Assembly (NCBI RefSeq): GCF_007829815.1
Contig: NZ_VIWT01000001.1
Span: forward strand, 4,803,001-4,867,000
Length of the DNA: 64,000 nt
DNA from: Kitasatospora viridis
GTDB taxonomy: Bacteria; Actinomycetota; Actinomycetes; Streptomycetales; Streptomycetaceae
Reading direction: 5' to 3'
This document shows, in pieces, positions 55,444-63,829 of the stretch (position 1 is the first letter of the stretch; every line of letters begins with the position of its first letter). The notes under the pieces were generated by a model. It worked only from the letters and a program-made list of their open reading frames with translations, was not told where the DNA came from and did no database searches. The position numbers and the translations under genes are program-made.

Positions 55444-56445
55444 CACCGCGGTGCGGGCGATCTGGGTCAGCTTCGCCACCTCGAAGGCACTGTACGAACC
55501 ACCCGCCAGCAGCGAGAACTTGACGCCCTCCCGGCCCCCCGGACGAGCGAACCCGGCCGGCTGCAACCGGCGGTAGTGCTCCGCCGCGCGGTGGAAGAAC
55601 TGCGGACGCTCCGACCGGGCCACGCAGCCCGCCAGGTCCAGCACGAACAGGTAGTGCCGCACCATCCGGCCGAACAGGACCGGGCGCACCGCCTCGGCCG
55701 CGGGCAGCGAGAGGTTCTCCAACAGCTCGAAGCTGCGCTCGTACTGGTCGAACAGGTCGAAGACGGTGCTGCCGGGCGACCCGGTGGGGTGCACCGTCTG
55801 ACGGCGCCTCAGCTGCACCAGCTCGCGCGGCAGCACCGCCGCCCGGCGGGCCCGCAGCAGCGCCTCGTGGACGACCGACACCTCCTCGTACTGGCCGTCC
55901 GGGAAACCCAGCCGCTCGCCGATCCACAGCTCACGGCTGATCAGCCGGTCCCAGGCCTGGGCCGGCGCGCCGAACAGCTCCGGGTGCTCGGCCGGGGCGA
56001 AGTCCCCCTCGCCGAGCTCCCCGTCCAGCCGGTCCAGCACCGCCTGCGCCGCCCCCGGCCAGACCCGCCCGCGGTGCAGCCGGGTGTGCCCGAACAGCAG
56101 CAGGTCCGCCTCCGGCACCTCGCGCGCCCGGTCGGCCAGCATCAGGAAGGCGCCCGGCGAGACCAGGTGGTCGGCGTCCAGGAAGAGCAGGAACCGCCCG
56201 GACGCCCGCGCCGCCCCCGCGTTCCGGGCCCGCCCCACGCCGACGGAGGCGTTCAACCGGAGCACCGACACCCGGTCGTCCGCCGCCACCTCCGGCAACT
56301 CCTGCGGACACTGCGGCGACCGGTCGGCCACCACGATCAGCTCGAAGCCGCCGAAGGACTGGTCCAGCACCGATTCCAGGCACTGCGATAGCTGTCCGTG
56401 CAGGTCATAGGCGGGCACGACGACGGAGAGGAGCGGCTGTGGCAT
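55426..56445 (-). CDS. Glycosyltransferase, family 2 (GT-A)
   Basis: The 339-residue protein has the GT2 start LLSVVVPAYDLHGQLSQCLES, QSFGGFELIVVADRSP (nucleotide binding), GVGRARNAGAARASG, and the metal-binding DAD in FLLFLDADHLVSPG. Later it has DRLISRELWIGERLGFPDG and YEEVSVVHEAL. No membrane helix is seen. TACGTT (56459-56454) ends 8 nt before ATG 56445, a leaderless arrangement. The acceptor is unknown; cell-wall or capsule polymers are possible. Confidence 0.88.
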   Translation of the reverse strand: MPQPLLSVVVPAYDLHGQLSQCLESVLDQSFGGFELIVVADRSPQCPQELPEVAADDRVSVLRLNASVGVGRARNAGAARASGRFLLFLDADHLVSPGAFLMLADRAREVPEADLLLFGHTRLHRGRVWPGAAQAVLDRLDGELGEGDFAPAEHPELFGAPAQAWDRLISRELWIGERLGFPDGQYEEVSVVHEALLRARRAAVLPRELVQLRRRQTVHPTGSPGSTVFDLFDQYERSFELLENLSLPAAEAVRPVLFGRMVRHYLFVLDLAGCVARSERPQFFHRAAEHYRRLQPAGFARPGGREGVKFSLLAGGSYSAFEVAKLTQIARTAVAGRGN

Positions 56446-56453
56446 GACGCCAG

Positions 56454-56459
56454 AACGTA
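56454..56459 (-). promoter_or_regulatory. -10 box TACGTT, leaderless promoter of the glycosyltransferase
   Basis: Read on the minus strand, it ends 8 nt before the ATG at 56445. Confidence 0.55.
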
Positions 56460-56657
56460 GGTGCCGGGTCCACCGGTGGCAACTCTTCCGGGGGAACAAT
56501 CCGGACGTAGCTTGACGAATGGGCCGAGGTGCACACCAGATCCTCACGAGGAGGGCGGGGGCGGCATGGCGAACGCCTGTTCGTCGACGGTGATCTCGTC
56601 CGAGTGAACCTCGGCATTCCGCGCCCGGCCGTGACCATCGGGCGTCTGGCGCCTTTA

Positions 56658-56663
56658 TACCAT
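56658..56663 (+). promoter_or_regulatory. -10 box TACCAT, promoter of the toxin-antitoxin pair
   Basis: TACCAT ends 7 nt before the toxin ATG, in a local AT-rich patch (TTTATACCAT). Confidence 0.6.
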
Positions 56664-56670
56664 CTGTGTT

Positions 56671-57018
56671 ATGACTTGGGGAGAAGTGGAGCTGGAGCCG
56701 GAAGTCCGGGACTGGATCCTCGGCCTGTCGCAGGATGATCGGGGTGCGGTCGCGTTCTACGTCGACCTGCTCGCGGACCGGGGTGTGCTCCTGGGCGAGC
56801 CCCATACACGACAGCTGGACGGCAAGCTCAGGGAGCTGCGGTTCTACCTCGGCGACCGGGCGATGCGGGTGAGTTACTGGATCGCTTCAGGGCGGCGCAT
56901 CGTTCTGCTGACGGTGTTCCGGAAGACTCGGATGCGGGAGAGCAGCGAGGTGGCACGAGCACGTCGGGCCATGGAGCGCTGCATCGCGGAGCGGCACACG
57001 TTGGACGAGGAGGAGTGA
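56671..57018 (+). CDS. HigB/RelE-type toxin (Gp49-like family)
   Basis: The 115-residue protein has the phage Gp49-like toxin pattern: VRDWILGLSQDDRGAVAFYVDLL, HTRQLDGKLRELRFYLGDRAMRVSYW, and RRIVLLTVFRKTRMRESSEVARARR. Members are ribosome-dependent mRNA endonucleases. The gene precedes its antitoxin, the HigBA order. Its stop overlaps the ribosome site of the antitoxin. The pair lies between a glycosyltransferase and a tRNA gene, a common site for acquired genes. Confidence 0.88.
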   Translation: MTWGEVELEPEVRDWILGLSQDDRGAVAFYVDLLADRGVLLGEPHTRQLDGKLRELRFYLGDRAMRVSYWIASGRRIVLLTVFRKTRMRESSEVARARRAMERCIAERHTLDEEE

Positions 57019-57023
57019 TCGGA

Positions 57024-57323
57024 ATGGCCGAGCGGACGTCGTGGGCCGAGCTGCGCGGAGAGGTCCTGGGCGAGGCCGGGGTCGGTGCCGGCTACCAGGC
57101 GGCGAAGCTGCGCTTCGAGCTGGGGGAGGCGGTGCGGCGCCGACGCGAACAGCTAGGGCTGACGCAGACTCAGCTGGCCGGGCGGGCGGGGATGCAACAG
57201 CCGGCGGTCGCGCGCTTCGAAGCCGGCGGTACGATGCCCACGATCCTGCTGCTGGAACGGTTGGCGCTCGCGCTGGACATGCGGCTCAGCGTGGAGATGG
57301 AACCGCTGGAGAAGACGGGCTGA
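57024..57323 (+). CDS. HigA-type antitoxin (XRE family)
   Basis: The 99-residue protein has KLRFELGEAVRRRREQLGLTQTQLAGRAGMQQPAVARFEAGG, a classic XRE helix-turn-helix, followed by TILLLERLALALDMRLSVEM. ATG 57024 has AGGAG 8 nt upstream; a GTG at 57015 overlapping the toxin stop is an alternative. It should neutralise the toxin and repress the pair. It ends one base before the tRNA gene. Confidence 0.88.
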   Translation: MAERTSWAELRGEVLGEAGVGAGYQAAKLRFELGEAVRRRREQLGLTQTQLAGRAGMQQPAVARFEAGGTMPTILLLERLALALDMRLSVEMEPLEKTG

Positions 57324-57324
57324 G

Positions 57325-57407
57325 TGCCGGGTGCGGGATTCGAACCCGCAAGCCCTCTCGGGCAGATGTGTTTGAGACATCCGTGTATGCCATTCCACCA
57401 ACCCGGC
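57325..57407 (-). tRNA. tRNA-Leu, anticodon CAA
   Basis: On the minus strand the 83-nt sequence begins GCCGGGT and ends ACCCGGC-A, a complete 7-bp acceptor stem with A discriminator. The anticodon loop is CTCAAAC between GATGT and ACATC, giving anticodon CAA (UUG codons). A long variable arm (TGCCCGAGAGGGCT) and the T-loop GGTTCGAATCC are typical of tRNA-Leu. CCA is not encoded. Confidence 0.95.
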
Positions 57408-57459
57408 GGGGTAGGTCTGTGGACAGCATAGCGGGTGGGTGCCCTCTGACCGGGCTAGG

Positions 57460-57465
57460 TACCCT
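57460..57465 (+). promoter_or_regulatory. -10 box TACCCT of pdtaR
   Basis: TACCCT predicts a start near 57472, 29 nt before the GTG at 57501. Confidence 0.5.
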
Positions 57466-57500
57466 CATGCATGCAGCCCCCGCCCGGAACGAGGAGTCAC

Positions 57501-58151
57501 GTGAGCACCGCCGACGAGCAGAGCCAGGCGCTGGAGTCCGATGCGCCGCAGATCACCCGGATCGTCATCGCCGAGGACGAGACGCTGATCCGGCTGGATC
57601 TGAAGGAGATGCTGGAGGAGGAGGGCTACACCGTGGTCGGCGAGGCCGGCGACGGGGAGACCGCGGTGCGACTGGTCGAGGAGCTGAAGCCCGACCTGGC
57701 GATCCTGGACGTGAAGATGCCGGTGCTGGACGGGCTGTCGGCGGCCGAGCGGATCCACGAGGCGCACCTGGCGCCGGTGTTGATGCTGACCGCGTTCTCG
57801 CAGCGGGAGTTGGTGGACCGGGCGCGGGACGCGGGGGCGATGGCGTACATCGTGAAGCCGTTCTCGAAGAGCGACCTGGTGCCGGCGATCGAGATGGCGG
57901 TGTCCCGGTACACCGAGATGCGGGCGCTGGAGGGGGAGATCGCGGATCTGACCCAGCGGTTGGAGACCCGCAAGCTGGTGGACCGGGCAAAGAGCGTGCT
58001 GCAGACCAAGTTCGGGCTGAACGAGCCGGCCGCCTTCCGGTGGATCCAGAAGACCTCGATGGACCGCCGGATGACGATGGCCGCGGTGGCCGAGGCGGTC
58101 ATCGAGGAGGGCGAGGCGCAGGACCGGAAGAAGGCCGAGGAGCAGGCGTGA
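57501..58151 (+). CDS. pdtaR: ANTAR response regulator (PdtaR-like)
   Basis: The 216-residue protein has a receiver domain with IVIAEDETLIRLDLKEML, phospho-acceptor Asp70 in LAILDVKMPVLDG, Thr in MLTAFSQ and Lys in AYIVKPFSK. The C-terminal ANTAR RNA-binding domain reads LTQRLETRKLVDRAKSVLQ, EPAAFRWIQKTSMDRRMTMAAVAEAV. In Mycobacterium PdtaR binds hairpin pairs in target mRNAs to block termination. The GTG at 57501 has GAGGAG upstream; ATG 57471 is at the predicted transcript start and lacks a ribosome site. The partner kinase is not nearby. Confidence 0.9.
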   Translation: MSTADEQSQALESDAPQITRIVIAEDETLIRLDLKEMLEEEGYTVVGEAGDGETAVRLVEELKPDLAILDVKMPVLDGLSAAERIHEAHLAPVLMLTAFSQRELVDRARDAGAMAYIVKPFSKSDLVPAIEMAVSRYTEMRALEGEIADLTQRLETRKLVDRAKSVLQTKFGLNEPAAFRWIQKTSMDRRMTMAAVAEAVIEEGEAQDRKKAEEQA

Positions 58152-58182
58152 TCCCGGCTTGAGTGGCTCCTGCTGAGTGGGA

Positions 58183-58219
58183 GTCAGGTGCGGGCCGGTC
58201 CAGGCGGCCCGCACCTGAC
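58183..58219. terminator. Bidirectional terminator, pdtaR / livF
   Basis: A perfect 14-bp stem (58183-58196 with 58206-58219), 9-nt loop, between convergent genes. Confidence 0.88.
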
Positions 58220-58235
58220 GTGCGGGGTGGGCGGT

Positions 58236-58952
58236 TCAGTCCTCGCCCAGGTAGGACTTGCGCACCGACTCGTCGTTCAGCAGTTCCCGGCCGGTGCCGC
58301 TGAGCACGATCCGGCCGGTCTGCATGACGTAGCCCTGGTCGGAGAGCGAGAGCGCGGCCTGCGCGTTCTGCTCGACCAGCAGGATCGTGGTGCCGCCGGA
58401 GCGGAGTTCCACGATGGTGGCCATGATCTTCTGCATCATCAGCGGTGACAAGCCCATGGACGGCTCGTCCAGCATCAGCAGCTTGGGCCGGGACATCAGC
58501 GCGCGGCCCATCGCGAGCATCTGCTGCTCGCCGCCGGACAGGGTGCCGGCGGCCTGCTTGCGGCGTTCGCCGAGGATCGGGAAGAGGGTGTAGGCCCGCT
58601 CCACGTCCTCGGTGATGCCGGGGTCCTTGCGCAGGAAGGCGCCGAGCAGCAGGTTCTCCTCGATGGTCATCCGGGGGAAGATGTGCCGGCCCTCGGGGGA
58701 GTGGGCCAGGCCGAGCGCGACGATCCGGTGCGCGGGGACGCTGCCCAGGGCGTGGCCGTCGAAGGTGATCCGGCCGGTGGTGGGGCGCAGCAGGCCGGAG
58801 AGGGTGCGCAGGGTGGTGGTCTTGCCGGCGCCGTTGGTGCCGATGAGGGTGGTGACCGTGCCTTCCGCGACGGTGAAGCTGATGCCCTTGACGGCCTCGA
58901 TCTTGCCGTAGGCGACGCGGAGGTCCTCGACCTCCAGGAGTGGGGTGGTCAT
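58236..58952 (-). CDS. livF: Branched-chain amino-acid ABC transporter ATPase
   Basis: The 238-residue ATPase has Walker A GTNGAGKTTT, the LivF segment LGLAHSPEGRHIFPRMTIEENL, signature LSGGEQQMLAMGRALM, Walker B LLMLDEPSMGLSP and switch LLVEQNAQAAL. It energises uptake with LivG. ATG 58952 overlaps livG by 4 bp. It is the last gene of the liv operon. Confidence 0.95.
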   Translation of the reverse strand: MTTPLLEVEDLRVAYGKIEAVKGISFTVAEGTVTTLIGTNGAGKTTTLRTLSGLLRPTTGRITFDGHALGSVPAHRIVALGLAHSPEGRHIFPRMTIEENLLLGAFLRKDPGITEDVERAYTLFPILGERRKQAAGTLSGGEQQMLAMGRALMSRPKLLMLDEPSMGLSPLMMQKIMATIVELRSGGTTILLVEQNAQAALSLSDQGYVMQTGRIVLSGTGRELLNDESVRKSYLGED

Positions 58953-59794
58953 GCGGAGGGCTCCGTGTCGTTCGTGGGCGTGCTGTCCGTGGGTTGTTCG
59001 AGCGGTTCGCCGAGGTAGGCGGTGATCACCCGCTCGTCGTTCTGCACGGTCTCCTTGTCGCCCTCGACGATCTTCTGACCCTGCACCAGCACGGCGGTGC
59101 GGTCGCAGAGGTTGAAGATGAACCGCATGTCGTGCTCGATGACCAGGATCGCGATGCCGCGGTCGCGGATGGCGAAGACGAGGTCCTCGGCGGCCCGGGT
59201 CTCCTGCGGGTTCATGCCGGCGGTGGGTTCGTCGAGCAGCAGCAGGCCGGGTTCGCTGGCGAGCGCGCGGGCGATCTCCAGTTTGCGCTGCTCGCCGTAG
59301 GGCAGGTTGCGGGCGAGTTGCCCGGCCTTGTCGGCGAGGCCGGTGAACTCCAGCAGCGCCATCGCCTTCTCCCGGCTGTCGGCCTCGGCCCGGCGGTAGC
59401 CGGGGCCGCGGAGCAGTGCGGAGAGCAGGCCCTGCTTGGTCCGGCTGTGCCGGCCGACGAGCACGTTCTCCAGCACGGTCATGTTGGCGAACAGCCGGAT
59501 GTTCTGGAAGGTGCGGGCGATGCCGGCCTGGGTGACCAGGTGGGGCTTGGGCGGCAGCACCTGGTCGCGGAATCTGACGGTGCCTTCGGTGGGCACGTAG
59601 AGGCCGGTGAGGCAGTTGAAGAAGGTGGTCTTGCCGGCGCCGTTGGGGCCGATCAGGCCGATGATCTCGCCCTCGTCGACGGTGAGGTCGACGTTGCTGA
59701 CGGCGGTGAGCCCGCCGAAGCGCATGGTGACGCCGCGGGCGTCGAGCAGGGTGCCGGCGGGGTGCGTGCCGGCGGTGGTCGTGGTGGTGGTCAT
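58949..59794 (-). CDS. livG: Branched-chain amino-acid ABC transporter ATPase
   Basis: The 281-residue ATPase has Walker A GPNGAGKTTFFN, LivG-type IARTFQNIRLFANMTVLENVLVG, a degenerate signature LPYGEQRKLEIARAL, Walker B LLLLDEPTAGMNP and switch LVIEHDMRFIFNLCD. The N-terminal run of Thr is likely disordered. It pairs with LivF. Confidence 0.95.
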   Translation of the reverse strand: MTTTTTTAGTHPAGTLLDARGVTMRFGGLTAVSNVDLTVDEGEIIGLIGPNGAGKTTFFNCLTGLYVPTEGTVRFRDQVLPPKPHLVTQAGIARTFQNIRLFANMTVLENVLVGRHSRTKQGLLSALLRGPGYRRAEADSREKAMALLEFTGLADKAGQLARNLPYGEQRKLEIARALASEPGLLLLDEPTAGMNPQETRAAEDLVFAIRDRGIAILVIEHDMRFIFNLCDRTAVLVQGQKIVEGDKETVQNDERVITAYLGEPLEQPTDSTPTNDTEPSA

Positions 59795-59797
59795 GGG

Positions 59798-61537
59798 TCA
59801 GGCCCCTGCCTTGCTGAGGCTGCTGGTGTCGGGGGAGCCGCCCTGGGCGGGCAGGTCGGCCTGGTGGAACTCGGCCTGCCGGCGCCGGTTGGCGATCAGG
59901 CCCTCGGGGCGGAAGCGCATCAGCAGGATCAGCGCGACGCCGAAGGCGAGCAGCTGGTACTTGTCCATGAAGACGAGCTTGTCGGGGATCAGGTAGAGCA
60001 GGGCGGCGCCGAGCAGCGGTCCGCTGACCGTGCCCATGCCGCCGAGCACCACGGCGGCGAGCAGGAAGGCCGAGTTGGGCGGGGCGGAGCCGGCGAAGAC
60101 GTACGGGTCGGGGACCACGTTGTAGGTGACGTGGGCGCTGACCGTGCCGGCCAGTCCGGCCAGCGTGGCGCCGAGGGCGAAGGCGGTGAGCTTGGCCCGG
60201 TAGCCGTTGATGCCCATGGCCTCGGCGGCGGTCTCGTCCTCGCGGATGGCGATCCAGGCGCGGCCGATCCGGGAGTTGCCGGCCCGGCTGAAGACGGCGA
60301 TCACGATCAGGATGACCACGAGCATCAGGTAGAAGTAGTTGGCGAACCGTCCGATGGTGATCGAGCCGAGTTGCCAGCTGTTGCCGAGGTCGAGGCCGAA
60401 GAGGTTGATGTCGGGGATCTGCGGGATGCCGTTCGGGCCGTTGGTGATCTTCGGGCCTGACGTGCCGTCGAGGTTCTTCGCGGCGATGTGGAAGATCTCG
60501 CCGAAGCCGATGGTGACGATGGCCAGGTAGTCGCCGCGCAGCCGCAGGGTGGGCGCGCCGATCAGGATGCCGAACACCATGGAGGCGCCGGCGCCGACCA
60601 GTGCGGCGGCCCAGAACGGGATCTGGTGGTGGAACGGCGAGAACGGCGAGCCGGAGACCAGCGCGGCGGTGTAGGCGCCGACGCCGAGGAAGGCGACGTA
60701 GCCGAGGTCGAGCAGGCCGGTGAGGCCGACCACGATGTTCAGGCCGAGCGCCACGGTGGCGAAGATCAGGATGTTGACGCCGACGTTGGCGTTGTGGTCG
60801 TTGGTCTGGGTGAGCGGGAAGAGCGCGGCGGCGACGAAGCCGGCGGCCGTGCCGAACGCCCGGTTGCGGGCGGCGATCCGGGAGACCCGTTCGAACAGCC
60901 CGGACTTCACCCAGGTGCCGGCGGCGCAGCCGGTGGTGATCAGGAAGCCGACGAAGAGCTCGCCGTACTCGGTGTCGATGGCGTAGGTGAAGACGGCCAG
61001 CCCGAGCGCGGTCAGGCCGGTGACCAGCAGGCGCTCCTGCCACGGGTTGAGCGGGCCGGTCTCGGCGGCGGGGTGCCGGTCGCCGGGCAGGGCGAGCGAG
61101 CCGAACAGCGCGGGCAGCACGGCGAGGCCGGCGACCACGCCGCCGGTGGTCAGGTTGACCAGGCCGTTCAGCTCGACGGTGATCGCGATCAGGGTGAACC
61201 AGGTGGTGGCGAGGGCGGTCAGGGCGAGCCCGCGCAGCGGTCCGGTGTGGCCGGTGGGGGCCAGTGCCCGCAGGCCCGGCACCTGGTAGGCGGCGAGTGC
61301 CTGGAGGAGCAGCAGCAGGCCGGCGGCGACGGTGAGCCACTGCAGGCCGCCGGGGTAGCCGGAGACGGTGAGGTCGCCGGGGAACCGGTCGGTCCAGGTC
61401 CAGGAGAGCCAGGCGGAGGCGATGGTGAGCACGGCGCCGCCGGCGACCAGGGCGCGGGCGACCGGGGCCGGGACGAGGCCTTCGAGGCGGGTGAGGGTGC
61501 GGGCGGCGGTGGCCCGCAGCTCGGCGGTGGTGGTCAT
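59798..61537 (-). CDS. livM: Branched-chain amino-acid ABC transporter permease with N-terminal extension
   Basis: The 579-residue protein is about 250 residues longer than classical LivM. The C-terminal part is LivM (VALGLNIVVGLTGLLDLGYVAFLGVGAYTAAL, APTLRLRGDYLAIVTIGFGEI, RIGRAWIAIREDETAAEAMGING). The N-terminal 240 residues add about six more hydrophobic segments (AGGAVLTIASAWLSW, LTVAAGLLLLLQALAAY, LALTALATTWFTLIAI, GLAVLPALFGSLAL, LVTGLTALGLAVFTY, FVGFLITTGCAAGTW). Long LivM forms occur in actinobacteria. Three bases separate it from livG. Confidence 0.92.
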   Translation of the reverse strand: MTTTAELRATAARTLTRLEGLVPAPVARALVAGGAVLTIASAWLSWTWTDRFPGDLTVSGYPGGLQWLTVAAGLLLLLQALAAYQVPGLRALAPTGHTGPLRGLALTALATTWFTLIAITVELNGLVNLTTGGVVAGLAVLPALFGSLALPGDRHPAAETGPLNPWQERLLVTGLTALGLAVFTYAIDTEYGELFVGFLITTGCAAGTWVKSGLFERVSRIAARNRAFGTAAGFVAAALFPLTQTNDHNANVGVNILIFATVALGLNIVVGLTGLLDLGYVAFLGVGAYTAALVSGSPFSPFHHQIPFWAAALVGAGASMVFGILIGAPTLRLRGDYLAIVTIGFGEIFHIAAKNLDGTSGPKITNGPNGIPQIPDINLFGLDLGNSWQLGSITIGRFANYFYLMLVVILIVIAVFSRAGNSRIGRAWIAIREDETAAEAMGINGYRAKLTAFALGATLAGLAGTVSAHVTYNVVPDPYVFAGSAPPNSAFLLAAVVLGGMGTVSGPLLGAALLYLIPDKLVFMDKYQLLAFGVALILLMRFRPEGLIANRRRQAEFHQADLPAQGGSPDTSSLSKAGA

Positions 61538-61553
61538 CGGTGTTCCTCCGTCC

Positions 61554-62483
61554 TCAGGCCCGGTCCGCTACGCGTTCGCCGAGCAGGCCTTGTGGCCGCA
61601 GCAGCAGCACCAGGATCAGCAGCACGAAGGCCCAGACGTCGGCCCAACTGCCGCCGCCGAGCTGGTGCATGCCGGGGACGTCGGCGATGTAGGCGGTGGC
61701 GAGGGTCTCGGCGAGGCCGAGCACCAGGCCGCCGAGCATGGCGCCGTAGATGTTGCCGATGCCGCCGAGGACGGCGGCGGTGAACGCCTTGAGGCCGGCC
61801 TCGAAGCCCATGTCGTACTGCACCTGGCCGTAGCGCAGGCCGTAGCAGACGGCGGCGACGGCGGCGAACACCGCGCCGATGGCGAAGGCGGTGGCGATGA
61901 TCCGGTTGGTGTCGATGCCCATCAGCTGGGCGGTGTCCGGGTCCTGGGCGGTGGCCTGCATGGCGCGGCCGGTGCGGGACTTCTGGACGAAGAAGGCCAG
62001 CAGGACCATGCAGATCGGCGCGGCCAGCACGGTGAACAGGTCACCGGACTGCACGTGCACCGAGCCGATGTTCCAGGGGCCGGCCTTGAGTTGGGGGAAG
62101 ACCCGGGCGCTGGTGGCGTTGGGGTAGAGGTTGTGCACGGCCTGCTGGAGCGCCAGCGAGAGGCCGATGGCGGCGATCAGCGGGGCGAGCCGGGGCGCGT
62201 TGCGCAGCGGCCGGTAGGCGAACCGTTCGGCGCCGAGCGCGATCAGCACCGAGGTGATCACGCCGCCGATCAGCATCAGCGGCAGGGCCAGCCAGAGGCT
62301 GGTGCCGTGCGGCAGGACCAGCCAGACGGTGAGGGCGCCGAAGCCTCCGGTCATGAAGATCTCGCCGTGGGCGAAGTTGATGAGCTGCACGATGCCGTAG
62401 ACCATCGTGTAGCCGATGGCGATGAGCCCGTAGGTGGACCCAAGGAAAAGGCCGTTGGCGAGTTGTTGCGGCAGGGTGTGCAC
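61554..62483 (-). CDS. livH: Branched-chain amino-acid ABC transporter permease
   Basis: The 309-residue protein has the LivH start LPQQLANGLFLGSTYGLIAIGYTMVYGIVQLINFAHGEIFM and RAMQATAQDPDTAQLMGIDTNRII. About eight helices are visible. I chose the GTG at 62483 because GGAGG lies 6 nt upstream; the ATG at 62495 has no ribosome site. Sixteen bases separate it from livM. Confidence 0.93.
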   Translation of the reverse strand: MHTLPQQLANGLFLGSTYGLIAIGYTMVYGIVQLINFAHGEIFMTGGFGALTVWLVLPHGTSLWLALPLMLIGGVITSVLIALGAERFAYRPLRNAPRLAPLIAAIGLSLALQQAVHNLYPNATSARVFPQLKAGPWNIGSVHVQSGDLFTVLAAPICMVLLAFFVQKSRTGRAMQATAQDPDTAQLMGIDTNRIIATAFAIGAVFAAVAAVCYGLRYGQVQYDMGFEAGLKAFTAAVLGGIGNIYGAMLGGLVLGLAETLATAYIADVPGMHQLGGGSWADVWAFVLLILVLLLRPQGLLGERVADRA

Positions 62484-62528
62484 CGCGTCCTCCATGTCGC
62501 TGTGCTGGCGTCTCGGTCGTGGTGGGAC

Positions 62529-62591
62529 GCGGGGCCGCACGCGTGGGACGGGCCCCGGCGGTCGGCCGGGAGGTCCCCTGGGTGCGGCCCC
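62529..62591. terminator. Hairpin between livK and livH, partial terminator or RNA stabiliser
   Basis: An 11-bp perfect stem (62529-62539 with 62581-62591) encloses GC-rich sequence with further pairing. Between a binding-protein gene and its permease such hairpins commonly keep the binding protein in excess. Confidence 0.55.
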
Positions 62592-62605
62592 GGGACGGGC
62601 GTCGG

Positions 62606-63829
62606 TCAGCCGGTGTAGGAGCCGGTCTTGACCGACACCCACTTGCCGGACTTGACCTGGTAGACCGTCAACTGCTTGTCGGTGGTGTCGCCGTACTGGT
62701 CGAAGGAGACGTGGCCGGCGATGCCGTCGAAGTCGGCGTTCTGCACGCCGGTCACCACCTGGGCGCGGGTCGGCAGGGTCTTGCCGCCGGAGCCCATCGA
62801 CTTGCCGATCGACTTGATGATGGCCAGGGCCGCGTCGTACGAGTAGCCGCCGTAGGTGCCGTAGTCACCGGGGTACTTGGCGGCCTTGTACTTGGCGACG
62901 AAGTCCTGGGCGCTGGGCAGGGTGTCGACCGGGATGCCGACGGAGGTGGCCAGGTCGCCCTCGGCCTCGGTGCCGGCGGTGGTGATGTAGGTCGCGGAGT
63001 AGATGCCGTCGCCGCCCATCAGCGGGATGTTGGCGCCGGCGTCCTTGAGCTGCTTGGTGATCAGCTGGGCCTCGTCGTACTGGCCGCCGTAGTAGAGCAT
63101 GTCGGCGCCGGAGTTCTTGATCTTCGTGACCAGGGTGGAGAAGTCCTTGTCCCCGGTGTTCACGTGGTCGGTGCCGGCGATCGAGCCGCCGTCCTTGGTG
63201 AAGGAGCTCTGGAAGATCGAGGCCAGGCCGGCGCCGTAGTCCTGCTTGTCGTCGACCACGAAGGCCTTGCGCTTGCCGGCCGTGTCGTAGGCGTACTGGG
63301 CGGCGAAGGCGCCCTGCAGCGCGTCGGTGGTGGCGGTGCGGAAGTAGGTCTTGAACGGGCGCACCTTGTTGCCGCTGGCCCAGTTGGGGCCCTGGGTGAG
63401 CGCCGGGTTGGTGTTGGAGGGCGAGATCTCGACCAGGTCGGCGGTCTGGAAGACCTGCTGCATCGACTGCGCCACACCGGAGTTGAGCGGGCCGATCACG
63501 CCGAGCACGCTGGAGTCGCCGACCAGGGCGGTGGCGTTCTGCTGGCCGATGCCGGGCTGGGCCTGGTCGTCCAGGGCCTTCACCTTGAACTTCACGCCGG
63601 GCACGGTGTTGTTCTTGTTGGCGTCGTCCACGGCGATCTGCACGCCGTACTGGATGCCCAGGCCGGTGGCGGAGTTCTGGCCGGAGAGCGGGGCGTCCAC
63701 GCCGATGGTGACGGTGAGGTCGCCGCTGGAGGAGCTGCCGCCGCTGCTGCCGCCGCGAGACCCGCACGCGGTGACGGTGAGGGCCCCGGTCAGGGCGACG
63801 CTGAGGACGAGCAGTGAACGATGGCGCAC
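62606..63829 (-). CDS. livK: Branched-chain amino-acid binding lipoprotein
   Basis: The 407-residue type I periplasmic-binding-type protein has a lipobox ending in Cys22 (GALTVTACGSRGG), then a Ser/Gly linker and the binding fold (VTIGVDAPLSGQNSATGLGI, LGVIGPLNSGVAQSMQQVF, DLVEISPSNTNPALT, FRTATTDALQGAFAAQYAYD). It should be lipidated by Lgt and deliver amino acids to LivHM. I chose the GTG at 63829 (AAGGGGA upstream); the ATG at 63844 lacks a ribosome site. Confidence 0.93.
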   Translation of the reverse strand: MRHRSLLVLSVALTGALTVTACGSRGGSSGGSSSSGDLTVTIGVDAPLSGQNSATGLGIQYGVQIAVDDANKNNTVPGVKFKVKALDDQAQPGIGQQNATALVGDSSVLGVIGPLNSGVAQSMQQVFQTADLVEISPSNTNPALTQGPNWASGNKVRPFKTYFRTATTDALQGAFAAQYAYDTAGKRKAFVVDDKQDYGAGLASIFQSSFTKDGGSIAGTDHVNTGDKDFSTLVTKIKNSGADMLYYGGQYDEAQLITKQLKDAGANIPLMGGDGIYSATYITTAGTEAEGDLATSVGIPVDTLPSAQDFVAKYKAAKYPGDYGTYGGYSYDAALAIIKSIGKSMGSGGKTLPTRAQVVTGVQNADFDGIAGHVSFDQYGDTTDKQLTVYQVKSGKWVSVKTGSYTG

